Assembly (NCBI GenBank): GCA_938041035.1
Contig: CALHYX010000008.1
Span: 1 to 64,000 of the forward strand
Direction: 5' to 3'
DNA length: 64,000 nucleotides
From: an uncultured Acidimicrobiales bacterium
GTDB lineage: Bacteria; Actinomycetota; Acidimicrobiia; Acidimicrobiales; SHLQ01
How positions within the stretch are numbered: the stretch's first letter is position 1; every line of letters begins with the position of its first letter. The position numbers were made by a program, and so were the translations under genes. Positions 26,549 to 35,431 of this stretch are shown here, piece by piece. The notes beneath the pieces are model-generated. The model was not told where the DNA came from, made no database searches, and saw only the letters and a list, made by a program, of their open reading frames with translations.

Positions 26549-27190
26549 ATGACTGCAGTGGAAGCGGTGGAAGTACTCACCAGCGATGGTTTGCGGCTTC
26601 AGGCCGAGATGGCAACGCCGGACAACTCGACGTGGGCGGCCGTGCTGGCCCACCCCCACCCCGAGCATGGCGGCAACATGAACAACGCCGTCATCAAGGC
26701 GTTGTTCGCCGGACTACCCACCCACGGCGCCACGGTGTTGCGCTTCAACTTCCGCGGCGTGGACGGTTCCGAAGGCGAACACCAGCAGGGCCGCTTCGAG
26801 CGCCTCGACGTGCACGCCGCGCTCGACACGATGGCCCAGATGCTCGACCGCTCGATCCAGGGCATCATCGTCGTCGGCTACTCGTTCGGGGCCGACGTCG
26901 CCCTCACCGTCGACCACCTCGCCGCCGGCGGATGGTTGGCCATCGCTCCGCCACTGAGCCTGTACCCCCGACCCGATTTCGTCGCCGCCTCCGATGGCCG
27001 CGCCGTTCGGGTCCTGGTGCCCGAGAACGACCAGTTCGCGCCCCCCGATGTGGTGCGCGAACGGCTCACGGGGTGGTCCAACACCGAGGTCGGCGTCGTT
27101 CCCGATGCCGACCATCTGCTCGCCGGCGCCGGCTCAACCCTCGTCGATGCCACCGCCGACTTCGCCCGCACGGTCTTCGGCGGCGCCTGA
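26549..27190 (+). CDS. Alpha/beta hydrolase (dienelactone hydrolase-like)
   Basis: The 213-residue protein is a compact alpha/beta hydrolase. It has AVLAHPHPEHGGNM, LRFNFRGVDGSEG and nucleophile elbow GYSFGADVA, with an Asp in VPENDQFAPP and the His of PDADHLLAG completing the likely triad. The HPHP...NMNN segment resembles a group of small hydrolases of unknown substrate. ATG 26549 is chosen; GTG 26543 would add two residues. It diverges from the GroES-like gene and converges with hisF, three bases apart. Confidence 0.85.
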   Translation: MTAVEAVEVLTSDGLRLQAEMATPDNSTWAAVLAHPHPEHGGNMNNAVIKALFAGLPTHGATVLRFNFRGVDGSEGEHQQGRFERLDVHAALDTMAQMLDRSIQGIIVVGYSFGADVALTVDHLAAGGWLAIAPPLSLYPRPDFVAASDGRAVRVLVPENDQFAPPDVVRERLTGWSNTEVGVVPDADHLLAGAGSTLVDATADFARTVFGGA

Positions 27191-27193
27191 GCG

Positions 27194-27982
27194 TTACCCG
27201 GCGGGGTCGGCGGGGCGCACACTGATGCCGCGTTCGGCCATGTGCGCCTTGGCCTCGGCCACGCTGTGTTCCCCGAAATGGAAGATCGACGCGGCCAGGA
27301 CCGCATCGGCGCCGCCCTCGAGGACGCCCTCGGCCAGGTGGTCGAGCGTGCCCACACCGCCGCTGGCGACAACCGGCACGTTCACCGCATCGACCACCGC
27401 CCGGGTCAACTCGATGTCGAACCCGTCCCGGGTCCCGTCGGCGTCCATCGATGTGAGCAGAATCTCGCCCGCGCCGAGCCGCTCGGCCTCGCGGGCCCAC
27501 ACGACGGCGTCGATGCCGGTCCGGGTCCGGCCGCCGTGGGTAAAGACCTCGAAGCCGCTCGCGGGGGCATCGGCATCGGTGGTGCGACGTGCGTCGACCG
27601 CGACAACCACACATTGCGACCCGAACTCGCGGGCCATCTCGGTGACCAGCTCGGGTCGCTTGATCGCCGCTGTCATCACCGAGGTCTTGTCCGCCCCCGC
27701 CCGCAGCAGGGCCCGAGCGTCCTCGACCGTGCGGATTCCGCCGCCGATGGTGAGCGGAATGAACAGTTCCTCGGCCGCCCGGTGGGCCAGCTCCACGGTG
27801 GTGTTACGGCGGTCCGAGGACGCGGTGATGTCGAGGAACACGAGTTCGTCGGCGCCCTCGGTGTCGTAGCGGGCGGCCAACTCGACCGGGTCACCGGCAT
27901 CGACGAGATCGACGAAGTTGACCCCCTTCACCACCCGGCCGGCGTCGACATCGAGACAGGGGATGACCCGTGCGGTCCTCAT
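27194..27982 (-). CDS. hisF: Imidazole glycerol phosphate synthase cyclase subunit
   Basis: HisF uses ammonia from HisH to close the imidazole ring of histidine. The 262-residue barrel has catalytic Asp in [15 protein letters not shown], the second Asp in [23 protein letters not shown] and [12 protein letters not shown] phosphate-binding loops. Its ATG overlaps the hisA stop (ATGA). It is the last his gene of this set. Confidence 0.97.
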   Translation of the reverse strand: MRTARVIPCLDVDAGRVVKGVNFVDLVDAGDPVELAARYDTEGADELVFLDITASSDRRNTTVELAHRAAEELFIPLTIGGGIRTVEDARALLRAGADKTSVMTAAIKRPELVTEMAREFGSQCVVVAVDARRTTDADAPASGFEVFTHGGRTRTGIDAVVWAREAERLGAGEILLTSMDADGTRDGFDIELTRAVVDAVNVPVVASGGVGTLDHLAEGVLEGGADAVLAASIFHFGEHSVAEAKAHMAERGISVRPADPAG

Positions 27983-28758
27983 TCGGCGGGACCTGCTTTC
28001 GGATCGTCGTCGATGCCACCAACGCTTCGGGCGAGCGCTTCGGTGATCGTGAGCGCCCCCTCGTACAACGCTCGGCCGACGATCACCCCGGAGAGCGTGC
28101 GTTCGGCCACCACGACGTCGCGCAGAGCCGCGATGTGCGCCCCGGTGCCGACACCGCCGGAGGCGATGACGGGAATCTCGGTCGCGGCGAGCGTCTCGGA
28201 CAACCCGGCGATGTCGGGCCCCTCCATCGTCCCGTCGACGGCGATCTGGGTGACGATGAGCGCGGCGACGCCGTCATCGGCAAAATCGGCGGCGACGTCA
28301 GCGAGCTCCCGACCGGAGCCTTCGGTCCAACCGCGCACGGCCACCTCGCGCCCGCGCACGTCGAGTCCGACGGCCACCTGATGCTCGGCGGCCAACGACC
28401 GGACCAACGCGGGGTCCTCCAGCGCGGCGGTGCCGATCACCACCCGGGTCACGCCCTGCTCGAAGAGGTTCCTGGCCGCAGCGACGTCGCGGACTCCCCC
28501 GCCCGTTTGCACCGGGACATCCACCGCCCGGGCGATCACCCCGATCAGGTCGCGGTTGCGGGGTTCGCCGGTGAGGGCTGCGTCGAGATCGACGACGTGG
28601 ATCCAGGGCGCACCGGCGTCGGCGAACAACTGCGCCTGGGCCACCGGATCGTCGCCGTAGACGGTCTCCTGGGCATAGTCGCCCTGGTACAACCGCACGC
28701 ACTTCCCGGCGCGCAGATCGATGGCCGGATACAGGTCAAAGGGCGGAGAGTCGGTCAT
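27979..28758 (-). CDS. hisA: Phosphoribosylformimino-AICAR phosphate isomerase
   Basis: HisA isomerises ProFAR to PRFAR. The 259-residue barrel has the catalytic Asp in [14 protein letters not shown], the second Asp/Thr region in [24 protein letters not shown] and [12 protein letters not shown]. In actinobacteria that lack trpF this enzyme can double as PriA, but a separate trpF is present here at 21386-22039, so a monofunctional role is expected. ATG 28758 overlaps the hisH stop (ATGA). Confidence 0.96.
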   Translation of the reverse strand: MTDSPPFDLYPAIDLRAGKCVRLYQGDYAQETVYGDDPVAQAQLFADAGAPWIHVVDLDAALTGEPRNRDLIGVIARAVDVPVQTGGGVRDVAAARNLFEQGVTRVVIGTAALEDPALVRSLAAEHQVAVGLDVRGREVAVRGWTEGSGRELADVAADFADDGVAALIVTQIAVDGTMEGPDIAGLSETLAATEIPVIASGGVGTGAHIAALRDVVVAERTLSGVIVGRALYEGALTITEALARSVGGIDDDPKAGPAE

Positions 28759-29363
28759 ATGAGCGTCACGAAATTCTGCAGGAGGGCCAGCCCGTTTCGG
28801 CTCGACTTTTCTGGATGAAACTGGGTCGCCATCACGTTGTCGACCTCGATTGCGGCCGCGACATCGATGCCGTAGGAGCAGGTCGCGGCGGTCTCCGGCC
28901 CCGGTGCGGCGGCGTAGGAGTGCACGAAATAGAACCAGCTCCCGGTTTCGAATCCGGCGAGGAGCCGGCCACCCTCGGCCACGGCGACGGTGTTCCATTG
29001 CATCTGCGGCCGCTTCACGGTGTCGGGGAGCAGGTTGATCGAACCGGACAGGATGCCGAGTCCGGGCACCCCGGGGCTCTCCTCGCTCGACTCGTACATG
29101 AGCTGCATGCCGACGCAGATACCGAGGAACGGCCGCCCCGACGCCGCGGCGGCGACGGCCGGTTCGGCGAGCCCGGTGGCGTGGAGTGCTTCCATGCAGC
29201 GTCCGAAGTTGCCGACCCCGGGCAAGACGACCGCGGCGGCAGATTCGATCAGATCGGGATCGGCCGTCAGGCGGGCGTCGGCCCCCACCTTCTGCAGTCC
29301 CTTTTGGGCGGAGCGAAGGTTGCCGATGCCGTAGTCGAGGACCGCGATGAGCGGTTTGGTCAC
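28755..29363 (-). CDS. hisH: Imidazole glycerol phosphate synthase glutaminase subunit
   Basis: The 202-residue class I glutamine amidotransferase starts IAVLDYGIGNLRS, has nucleophile Cys in LGICVGMQL and His/Glu in ATQFHPEKS. It supplies ammonia to HisF. GTG 29363 overlaps the hisB stop (GTGA) and its own stop overlaps the hisA start. Confidence 0.97.
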   Translation of the reverse strand: MTKPLIAVLDYGIGNLRSAQKGLQKVGADARLTADPDLIESAAAVVLPGVGNFGRCMEALHATGLAEPAVAAAASGRPFLGICVGMQLMYESSEESPGVPGLGILSGSINLLPDTVKRPQMQWNTVAVAEGGRLLAGFETGSWFYFVHSYAAAPGPETAATCSYGIDVAAAIEVDNVMATQFHPEKSSRNGLALLQNFVTLI

Positions 29364-29950
29364 AGGGTGCCCTTGGTACTCGGGACGCCGGTGCCCTCGA
29401 CCGAGATCGCGTGCCGCAACGCTCGAGCGACACCCTTGAACGATGCTTCGATCAGGTGATGGGTGTTCACGCCCCGCACCGAGACGAGGTGAAGCGTAAT
29501 GCCGGCCGAGGTGATGAATGCTCGCCAGAACTCCTCGCAGAGCTGAGGGTCAAACGGCGGGGTGCCCAAAATCCTCTCGCCCGGAAAGTCGACCGCGTAG
29601 TGCAGATACGGGCGCCCGGACAGGTCGAGGGCGACGTCGACGAGCGCCTCGTCGAGCGGCACCGAAACCGAGGCGAACCGGCGGACGCCGGACTTGTCGC
29701 CCAGCGCCTCACCAAAGGTCTCTCCCAACAAGATGCCGACGTCCTCGACGGTGTGATGGGCGTCGATTTCGATGTCGCCCACCGCCTGCACGGTCAGGTC
29801 GAACCCGCCGTGACGACCGAGTTGGTCGAGCATGTGATCGAAGAACGGAAGGCCGGTCGAGCAGTTGGTCGCGCCGTCGCCATCGAGATCGACTCGGATG
29901 TCGATCGACGTCTCTTTGGTCTTGCGTTCACGGGTGGCGGTACGGCTCAT
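29360..29950 (-). CDS. hisB: Imidazoleglycerol-phosphate dehydratase
   Basis: The 196-residue monofunctional HisB has the two metal-binding motifs DAHHTVEDVGI and NTHHLIEASFKG, FFDHMLDQLGRH and the FPGERI segment. It dehydrates IGP to imidazole acetol phosphate. It lies 28 bases after hisC and overlaps hisH. Confidence 0.97.
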   Translation of the reverse strand: MSRTATRERKTKETSIDIRVDLDGDGATNCSTGLPFFDHMLDQLGRHGGFDLTVQAVGDIEIDAHHTVEDVGILLGETFGEALGDKSGVRRFASVSVPLDEALVDVALDLSGRPYLHYAVDFPGERILGTPPFDPQLCEEFWRAFITSAGITLHLVSVRGVNTHHLIEASFKGVARALRHAISVEGTGVPSTKGTL

Positions 29951-29978
29951 GTCAGATCCTATGGTCGTTGCTCGGCGT

Positions 29979-31052
29979 TCAGTTCAGCACTTCGGCGAGG
30001 GCGTCGAGGAACCGGTCGTCCTCTTCGACGGTACCGATGGTGACGCGCAGACAGCCCTCGAGCCGCGGCCAGGAGGAACAGTCACGGACCAGCACGGAAC
30101 GCTCGACGAGTTCCTTCCAGACCTCGGCGCCGTCGCGTTCGTCGGGCCGAAACAGGACGAAGTTCGAACCCGATGGCCATACGGTGACCGGCATCTGGTC
30201 GAGGCGGGCCATCAACCGCTCGCGTTCGGACACCAGCGCCGCGACCCGCTCGTGCATCGCGTCGGCGTAGTCGAGAGCCAGCCGACCGGCGATCTGGGTG
30301 ACGGCATCGAGGTGATACGGGAGGGCAACTTTTTCGAGCTCGTCGACAAGCCAGGTGGGACCGATGAGGTAGCCGAGCCGCAGCCCGGCCATCGACCAGG
30401 TCTTGGAGAAGGTACGGGTGACGACGAGCGATCGTTCCTCGGCCACCAGGTCGAGTGCCGACTGCGGCGCGAACTGGCCGTATGCCTCGTCGACGATCAG
30501 CAGGCCGCCGTAGGACTCGACCGCGTCGAGCAGCCGGGTGGTTGCGTGCGGCGGGTCGACCACGCCGCTCGGGTTGTTCGGCGAGCACAGAAAGACCAGA
30601 TCCGGTTCGTGCTCGCGGACCACCTGCTCGGCCGTGTCGACGTCGAGACGGAAGTCGGGGTCGCGCTCGGCTTCGAGGGTGGCCGTGCCCGAAATACGGG
30701 CGAGGTGGGTGTGCAACGCGTAGGTGGGCTCGAACGTGGCCGATACCCGCCCGGCGCCCCCGTAGGCGTGGAAAAGCGTGTACAGCACCTCGTTGGATCC
30801 GTTGGCCGCAAAGACCTCCGGCGAGGTGCGACCGTGATGGGCTGCGATCGCCGCCCGTAGCTCAACGGCCCCGCGGTCGGGGTAGCGGTTCCAGGCGAGC
30901 CGGCGCACGGCATCGGCGACGCGATCGCTCAGTTCCTGCGGTGGCGCGAACGGTGATTCGTTGGCGTTCAGCCGCACGTCGACGTCGAGTTGAGGCGAGT
31001 GGTAGCCGGCCATCAGCGCAACGTCGTCGCGCACCCGGGGACGTTGCGCCAT
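29979..31052 (-). CDS. hisC: Histidinol-phosphate aminotransferase
   Basis: The 357-residue PLP-dependent enzyme has LNANESPF, the Asn of SPNNPSG, the Asp/Tyr of VDEAYGQF, and the PLP lysine in RTFSKTWSMAGLRLGY. It transaminates imidazole acetol phosphate. ATG 31052 shares one base with the hisD stop (TGATG). The longer frame upstream is read-through across hisD. Confidence 0.95.
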   Translation of the reverse strand: MAQRPRVRDDVALMAGYHSPQLDVDVRLNANESPFAPPQELSDRVADAVRRLAWNRYPDRGAVELRAAIAAHHGRTSPEVFAANGSNEVLYTLFHAYGGAGRVSATFEPTYALHTHLARISGTATLEAERDPDFRLDVDTAEQVVREHEPDLVFLCSPNNPSGVVDPPHATTRLLDAVESYGGLLIVDEAYGQFAPQSALDLVAEERSLVVTRTFSKTWSMAGLRLGYLIGPTWLVDELEKVALPYHLDAVTQIAGRLALDYADAMHERVAALVSERERLMARLDQMPVTVWPSGSNFVLFRPDERDGAEVWKELVERSVLVRDCSSWPRLEGCLRVTIGTVEEDDRFLDALAEVLN

Positions 31053-32341
31053 CAGCGATCCCCTCGGCGCAGCCGAGCGGACTCGGCGTGGGCGTCGAGC
31101 CCTTCGGCCTCGGCCAGCGCCTCCACATGAGGTGCCAGGCGATCGAACGCGTGGGCGTCGACGGTCACGACGTGGATGTCCTTTACGAAGTCGAACACGG
31201 TCAGCGACTGGGCGAAACGGGCCGTGCCATTCGTCGGGAGCACGTGGCTCGGCCCGGCGATGTAGTCGCCAAAGGCGGCCGGCGACCACGGGCCGCAGAA
31301 CACGGCTCCCGCGTGCCGGACCTGGGCCACCCGGGCTTCGTTGTCCGAGGTCATCAGTTGCAGATGCTCGGGGGCGATTGCGTTGGCGACGACCATCGCC
31401 TCGTCGGGCCCCGCCACGAGCGCAATCATCCCCGCGGCTTTGAGGGTGGTCTCGATGTCGGCGCGACGCGGCGCTCGGGCGACGATGGCCTCGATCTCGG
31501 CGGCGACCTGTTCGGCCACCGCTTCGTCCCAGGTCACGAACCAGGCGAGACCGTGTGGCCCGTGTTCGGCCTGCACCACCACATCGACCGCCGCGTAGGT
31601 CAGCGGGTCGGTCCCATCGGCGATCACCACAATCTCGGAGGGCCCGGCGAACGAAGAGGGCACACCGACCAACCCGGCGACCTCACGTTTGGCGATGGCG
31701 ACGAAGATATTGCCCGGCCCGACGATCACATCGACCGCGGCCAGCGTTTCGGTGCCGTAGGCCATGGCGGCGATCGCCTGCGCGCCACCGACCGCGTACA
31801 CCTCATGGACGCCGGCCACCGCGGCCGCCGCGAGCGTGACATCGGGGATGTGGCCATCCGGACCCGGGGGTACGCACAACACGACCGCATCGACGCCCGC
31901 GACGAGCGCCGGCACCGCGGTCATCAGCACCGTCGACGGGTACAGCGCCCGACCACCCGGGACGTAACAACCCGCCCGTTCCACCGGCCGGAAGAGGCTG
32001 CGCACCTCGACGCCATCGGACTCGAACCGGTCGTCGGTCGGGCGCTGGTGCCGGTGGTAGGCCTCGATGTTGGCGGCGGCAACCCGCAACGCCTCGAGTA
32101 CGGGGGCGGGCGTGCGCTCGAGAGCGGCCTCGATGTCGGCCTGAGGGACCCTCAGGTCGACGTCGGCAACGCCATCGAATCGTTCGGTGAGTTCGGCCAC
32201 GGCCACATCGCCGCGGCGGCGCACCTCATCCAGAATTGCCCGGACGGCTTCCACCGGTGCGGCGCCGTCCACTTCCGGGCGGGGCAGATTGGCCGCAAGG
32301 TCGCTCGGATCGAGGCCTCGCAGGTCTAAGCGGGTCACCAT
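31052..32341 (-). CDS. hisD: Histidinol dehydrogenase
   Basis: The 429-residue enzyme oxidises histidinol to histidine with NAD. It has YVPGGRALYPSTVLM, VGPGNIFVAIAKREVAG, FAGPSEIVVIAD, zinc-binding residues in VQAEHGPHG, IAPEHLQLM and GPSHVLPT. It opens the hisDCBHAF order. ATG 32341 is followed by GTG as second codon. A 125-base gap separates it from the divergent 64-residue gene and should contain the his promoter. Confidence 0.97.
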   Translation of the reverse strand: MVTRLDLRGLDPSDLAANLPRPEVDGAAPVEAVRAILDEVRRRGDVAVAELTERFDGVADVDLRVPQADIEAALERTPAPVLEALRVAAANIEAYHRHQRPTDDRFESDGVEVRSLFRPVERAGCYVPGGRALYPSTVLMTAVPALVAGVDAVVLCVPPGPDGHIPDVTLAAAAVAGVHEVYAVGGAQAIAAMAYGTETLAAVDVIVGPGNIFVAIAKREVAGLVGVPSSFAGPSEIVVIADGTDPLTYAAVDVVVQAEHGPHGLAWFVTWDEAVAEQVAAEIEAIVARAPRRADIETTLKAAGMIALVAGPDEAMVVANAIAPEHLQLMTSDNEARVAQVRHAGAVFCGPWSPAAFGDYIAGPSHVLPTNGTARFAQSLTVFDFVKDIHVVTVDAHAFDRLAPHVEALAEAEGLDAHAESARLRRGDR

Positions 32342-32466
32342 GGCGCCCTACGGTATCGGCCCCAATGGGTTGGCGGTACCGAATACGGCTAGACATCGAA
32401 CATGCACTCAAGCGTTCTGCGCCAAGCGATTCGGCCCCTTCCCGTCCTGCGTCGATCGGGCGGGCG

Positions 32467-32661
32467 ATGACGGCCAGCGACGCCGCCGAGCTGTCCTCGC
32501 TTGCCACCGTGCTGGAGGACACGACCACGCGGATCACGACCATGGCCGAGCGGTATCAGGACACCACCCGCGAGGACGTGACGTCGCGACTCTTCGAGGT
32601 TGAGCGGTCGCTGCGGCGCGCCATCCGCTCCATCGAGCAACTCGGCCGCGACCTGGGGTGA
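32467..32661 (+). CDS. Small helical hypothetical protein
   Basis: The 64-residue product is hydrophilic and helix-rich (ELSSLATVLEDTTTRITTMAER then VTSRLFEVERSLRRAIRSIEQL), with leucine spacing that suggests a short coiled coil. It has no Cys and no membrane segment. I recognise no family. It diverges from hisD. The start is ATG 32467 with GGGCGGG just upstream. Compositional bias supports coding but homologues should be checked. Confidence 0.55.
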   Translation: MTASDAAELSSLATVLEDTTTRITTMAERYQDTTREDVTSRLFEVERSLRRAIRSIEQLGRDLG

Positions 32662-32997
32662 TCTGCGCCGCCGACCGGCCTTCGAGCGTTCGCGAGCTCC
32701 TGTCCAAAAGCAGCTGCTCAAACGAGGCAGTGCAAAACGAAGCTGACGCCCCCGAAGGGGGCGTCAGCTGGCGACACTGGGCGGCGGATCCCAATGTGTG
32801 TCGCCTATACCAGGTGGCGGGAACCTGGTAGCTCAAAACCATACACCGTCGTCGCGCCGACGTTGTGTCGATCGGGTACGGAACCCAGCCAAGATACCAG
32901 TCAGGTCCGGTAAACGCAACGATGCTCCCGAGACGCCGTGCCGGGAAACATTCCCGCTCGGGATCGGGCGGGCAGGCCCAGCGGGTACTCTCCAGCG
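32662..32997. other. Intergenic region upstream of mshD
   Basis: This 336-base gap holds a strong hairpin (32741-32769) and an inverted repeat TACCAGGT (32808-32815) / ACCTGGTA (32823-32830) with a seven-base spacer that could be a protein-binding site. I see no convincing ORF or promoter consensus. It should contain the mshD promoter. Confidence 0.4.
32741..32769 (+). terminator. Strong 13-bp hairpin, probable terminator
   Basis: AGCTGACGCCCCC and GGGGGCGTCAGCT pair perfectly around a GAA loop, 80 bases after the stop of the small helical gene. There is no T-run on the plus strand; on the minus strand it is followed by TCGTTTTG, so it could also stop antisense transcripts. Confidence 0.65.
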
Positions 32998-33804
32998 ATG
33001 GCTTCTCCCTCATCCCCTCCGACCGGTCCGGTCACCGTCGAAGTGACCACGGCTTCGGGGACCGCAAGCGCTTCCACGACCCGGGACGGTTGGGAGATCA
33101 CCACGACGGTGCCGCCGACCGAGACGTACGCGCTCGGCGAGGTACTGCGAGCATGCGCCGAGGCGGTGTCTCGCGAAGGCGGCGGCCGGCTCACCTACTG
33201 GATCGAGAACGCGTCCGGAACCGAGACCGACACCGGCCCCCAGCGGGCGCATTTCGAACCGGTGCGCAACCTCCATCAGATGCGGGTCAAACTGCCGGTC
33301 CCCAACGGCGAGCTCGTCACCCGGGCGTTCACCGACGCCGATGCCGACGCCTTTCTGGCCGTGAACAATCGAGCCTTTGACTGGCACCCCGAACAAAGCG
33401 ACATGACGACAGCCGACCTGGCCGAGCGGCAGGACGAACCCTGGTACGACCCCGACGGTTTTCGCCTTGCGTACCTCGAAGACAACCCGGAGCCGACCCC
33501 GGCCGAATCCGATCCCGTGGCCGATACGGGAACCTCGGGTCTGATTGGGTTCTGCTGGACCAAGATTCACCACACCCAACGGCCCAAGCTGGGCGAGATT
33601 TACGTCATCGGCGTCGACCCCGCCCATCACGGCAAGGGGCTCGGCGAAGCGTTGACCCGGGCCGGTCTGCGGTGGCTTTCCGACCAGGGCATCCGCCAGG
33701 GCATGTTGTACGTGGAGTCCGACAACCACAAGGCGCTCGCCACCTACGAGCGGATTGGGTTCACCGTGCACAGCACCAACCGGGCCTATCAGCTCACCGT
33801 CTGA
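32998..33804 (+). CDS. mshD: Mycothiol synthase-like acetyltransferase
   Basis: MshD acetylates cysteinyl-glucosaminyl-inositol in the last step of mycothiol synthesis. The 268-residue protein ends in a GNAT domain closely matching MshD: RAFTDADADAFLAVNNRAFDWHPEQ, GFCWTK, GEIYVIGVDPAHHGKGLGEALTRAGLRWL and LYVESDNHKALATYERIGFTVH. The N-terminal GNAT half is much shorter and divergent compared with mycobacterial MshD of about 315 residues, but retains the HFEPVRNLHQMRVKLP linker. ATG 32998 is chosen; an ATG at 32938 adds 20 residues. Mycothiol fits the actinobacterial assignment. Confidence 0.88.
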   Translation: MASPSSPPTGPVTVEVTTASGTASASTTRDGWEITTTVPPTETYALGEVLRACAEAVSREGGGRLTYWIENASGTETDTGPQRAHFEPVRNLHQMRVKLPVPNGELVTRAFTDADADAFLAVNNRAFDWHPEQSDMTTADLAERQDEPWYDPDGFRLAYLEDNPEPTPAESDPVADTGTSGLIGFCWTKIHHTQRPKLGEIYVIGVDPAHHGKGLGEALTRAGLRWLSDQGIRQGMLYVESDNHKALATYERIGFTVHSTNRAYQLTV

Positions 33805-33805
33805 C

Positions 33806-34897
33806 ATGACGGCAGAGTCCACCGAGGCCGAACCCAGTGCGTCGCCGAGCCCGATCGGGCGCTACGACGTCGACCGCGACGGCTTGGCCGAGTTGTTGGC
33901 CGGCCTGCCGCGGTACCGGGTCGATCAGGTGTGGGAGGGGCTGTACACCCACCGTCACGGTCCCGACGAAATGACCACCCTGCCCAAGGACCTCCGCGAG
34001 CGGCTCGGTCGTAGCCTCCTCCCGTCGCTGAGCCCGGCGGCCCGGTCGGTCTCCGACGACGGTGACACCGTCAAGTATCTCTGGACACTCGGTGACGGCG
34101 CCCAGGTCGAGACGGTGCTGATGCACTACGACGACCGCACCACGGTTTGTGTGAGCAGCCAGGCCGGATGCGCCATGGGTTGTGGCTTCTGCGCGACCGG
34201 CCAGGCCGGTTTCGAGCGCCATCTGAGCGTGGGCGAGATCGTGGAGCAGGTGATCGAGGCCCAGCGCCAGGCCGATCGCGACGAGCGCCGAGTCTCCAAC
34301 GTTGTCTTCATGGGCATGGGTGAACCGATGGCCAACTACGACGCCACCTGGGCGGCGGTCGAGCGTCTGCACGGCGACCTCGGGCTGTCGGCGCGCCACC
34401 TCACCATCTCGACGGTGGGCATCATTCCCGGGATTGAACGGCTGGCGACCGAGGCGCTCCCGGTGAACCTGGCGGTATCCCTCCACGCCGCCAACGACGA
34501 ACTGCGCGACGAGCTCGTGCCCATCAACCGGCGCTACCCGCTCGACGATCTCGCTGCGAGCTGCGACCACTACCGCGCCGCCAAGGGACGCCGCCTCTCC
34601 TTCGAGTGGGCGATGATCGCAGGGGTCAACGACCGCGACCGGGACGCCGAGGAACTCGGCGACTACGCCTACGCGCTGGGTGCCCACGTCAACCTCATCC
34701 CGCTGAACCCCACGCCGGGCTACCCCACGATCGGCACTCCACCGGAGCGCATTCGTCAGTTCCGCGATCTTCTGCGGGCTCGACGGGTCCGGGTGACCGT
34801 GCGCCAGAACCGGGGCACCGAGATCGACGCCGCATGCGGCCAACTTCGGGCCGAACAACAAATCGCCGGCCCGGTCCGGCGCCGAAAAGGGTCCTAG
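33806..34897 (+). CDS. rlmN: 23S rRNA (adenine-2503-C2)-methyltransferase
   Basis: RlmN is a radical SAM enzyme that methylates A2503 of 23S rRNA (and A37 of some tRNAs). The 363-residue protein has the cluster motif in GCAMGCGFCATG, the GMGEPMANYD SAM-binding segment, LAVSLHAANDELRD, and the resolving C-terminal Cys in IDAACGQL. ATG 33806 comes one base after the mshD stop region, so the two may be co-transcribed. Confidence 0.96.
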   Translation: MTAESTEAEPSASPSPIGRYDVDRDGLAELLAGLPRYRVDQVWEGLYTHRHGPDEMTTLPKDLRERLGRSLLPSLSPAARSVSDDGDTVKYLWTLGDGAQVETVLMHYDDRTTVCVSSQAGCAMGCGFCATGQAGFERHLSVGEIVEQVIEAQRQADRDERRVSNVVFMGMGEPMANYDATWAAVERLHGDLGLSARHLTISTVGIIPGIERLATEALPVNLAVSLHAANDELRDELVPINRRYPLDDLAASCDHYRAAKGRRLSFEWAMIAGVNDRDRDAEELGDYAYALGAHVNLIPLNPTPGYPTIGTPPERIRQFRDLLRARRVRVTVRQNRGTEIDAACGQLRAEQQIAGPVRRRKGS

Positions 34898-34915
34898 AGC
34901 TGCCACACTGGTCGT

Positions 34916-35263
34916 ATGGAAACCCAGCGGTTCGTGAACCCCGGCCAACCCCAGACCCTCTACATGGGCACCGTGCTCGCCTACATCCAGGGTGGGTTCG
35001 ACCTGTTGTACGGCGTTCTGGGCCTCAACATCTTGTTGGTCGCTCTCGGCGCGGCCAAGGGGTTCGGTGCCTTCGGCATCGCCAACGACAAGAAGTGGGG
35101 CTACAACCTCGCCCTCGCGGGGGCCGCCGCGAGCGTGTTGCTGGACCTGCTTTTGTTCCGGTTCAACCTCGGATCGCTGCTCCGCCTCATGTTCGACGGC
35201 GCCCTCGTCGGCCTGTTGGTGCACCCCATGAGCCGAGACCACCAACGCGTCTGGTTCAACTAA
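34916..35263 (+). CDS. Hypothetical membrane protein
   Basis: The 115-residue product has three to four hydrophobic segments (TVLAYIQGGFDLLYGVLGLNILLVAL, YNLALAGAAASVLLDLLLF, MFDGALVGLLVHP) after a polar N terminus (METQRFVNPGQP). I recognise no family. It follows rlmN by 18 bases on the same strand, so co-transcription is likely. Convergent to the TadG-like gene. Confidence 0.7.
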   Translation: METQRFVNPGQPQTLYMGTVLAYIQGGFDLLYGVLGLNILLVALGAAKGFGAFGIANDKKWGYNLALAGAAASVLLDLLLFRFNLGSLLRLMFDGALVGLLVHPMSRDHQRVWFN

Positions 35264-35431
35264 CCCCGCGCAGTCACTTTGGTGCCAGGCACAAAAGTGA
35301 ACACGGCCCGAAAACAAGCTGGTCCAAGGGCCCCACCCGGTCACCGCAGATCTCGACCGGAAGTGTCGAGAACGGGGGTCACCGCGGATCTCGACCGGAA
35401 GTGTCGAGAGTGAAACAGTGTCGAGAATAAA
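35264..35431. repeat. Repeat-rich gap between convergent genes
   Basis: It contains an imperfect hairpin (35275-35299: CACTTT/AAAGTG with GGTGCC near GGCACA) and two hairpins with stem TCTCGAC/GTCGAGA and loop CGGAAGT (35351-35371 and 35389-35409), plus a half copy GTGTCGAGA at 35418-35426. The second pair differs from the pair at 19 kb by one compensated stem base pair. The location between convergent genes fits bidirectional termination. Confidence 0.85.
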
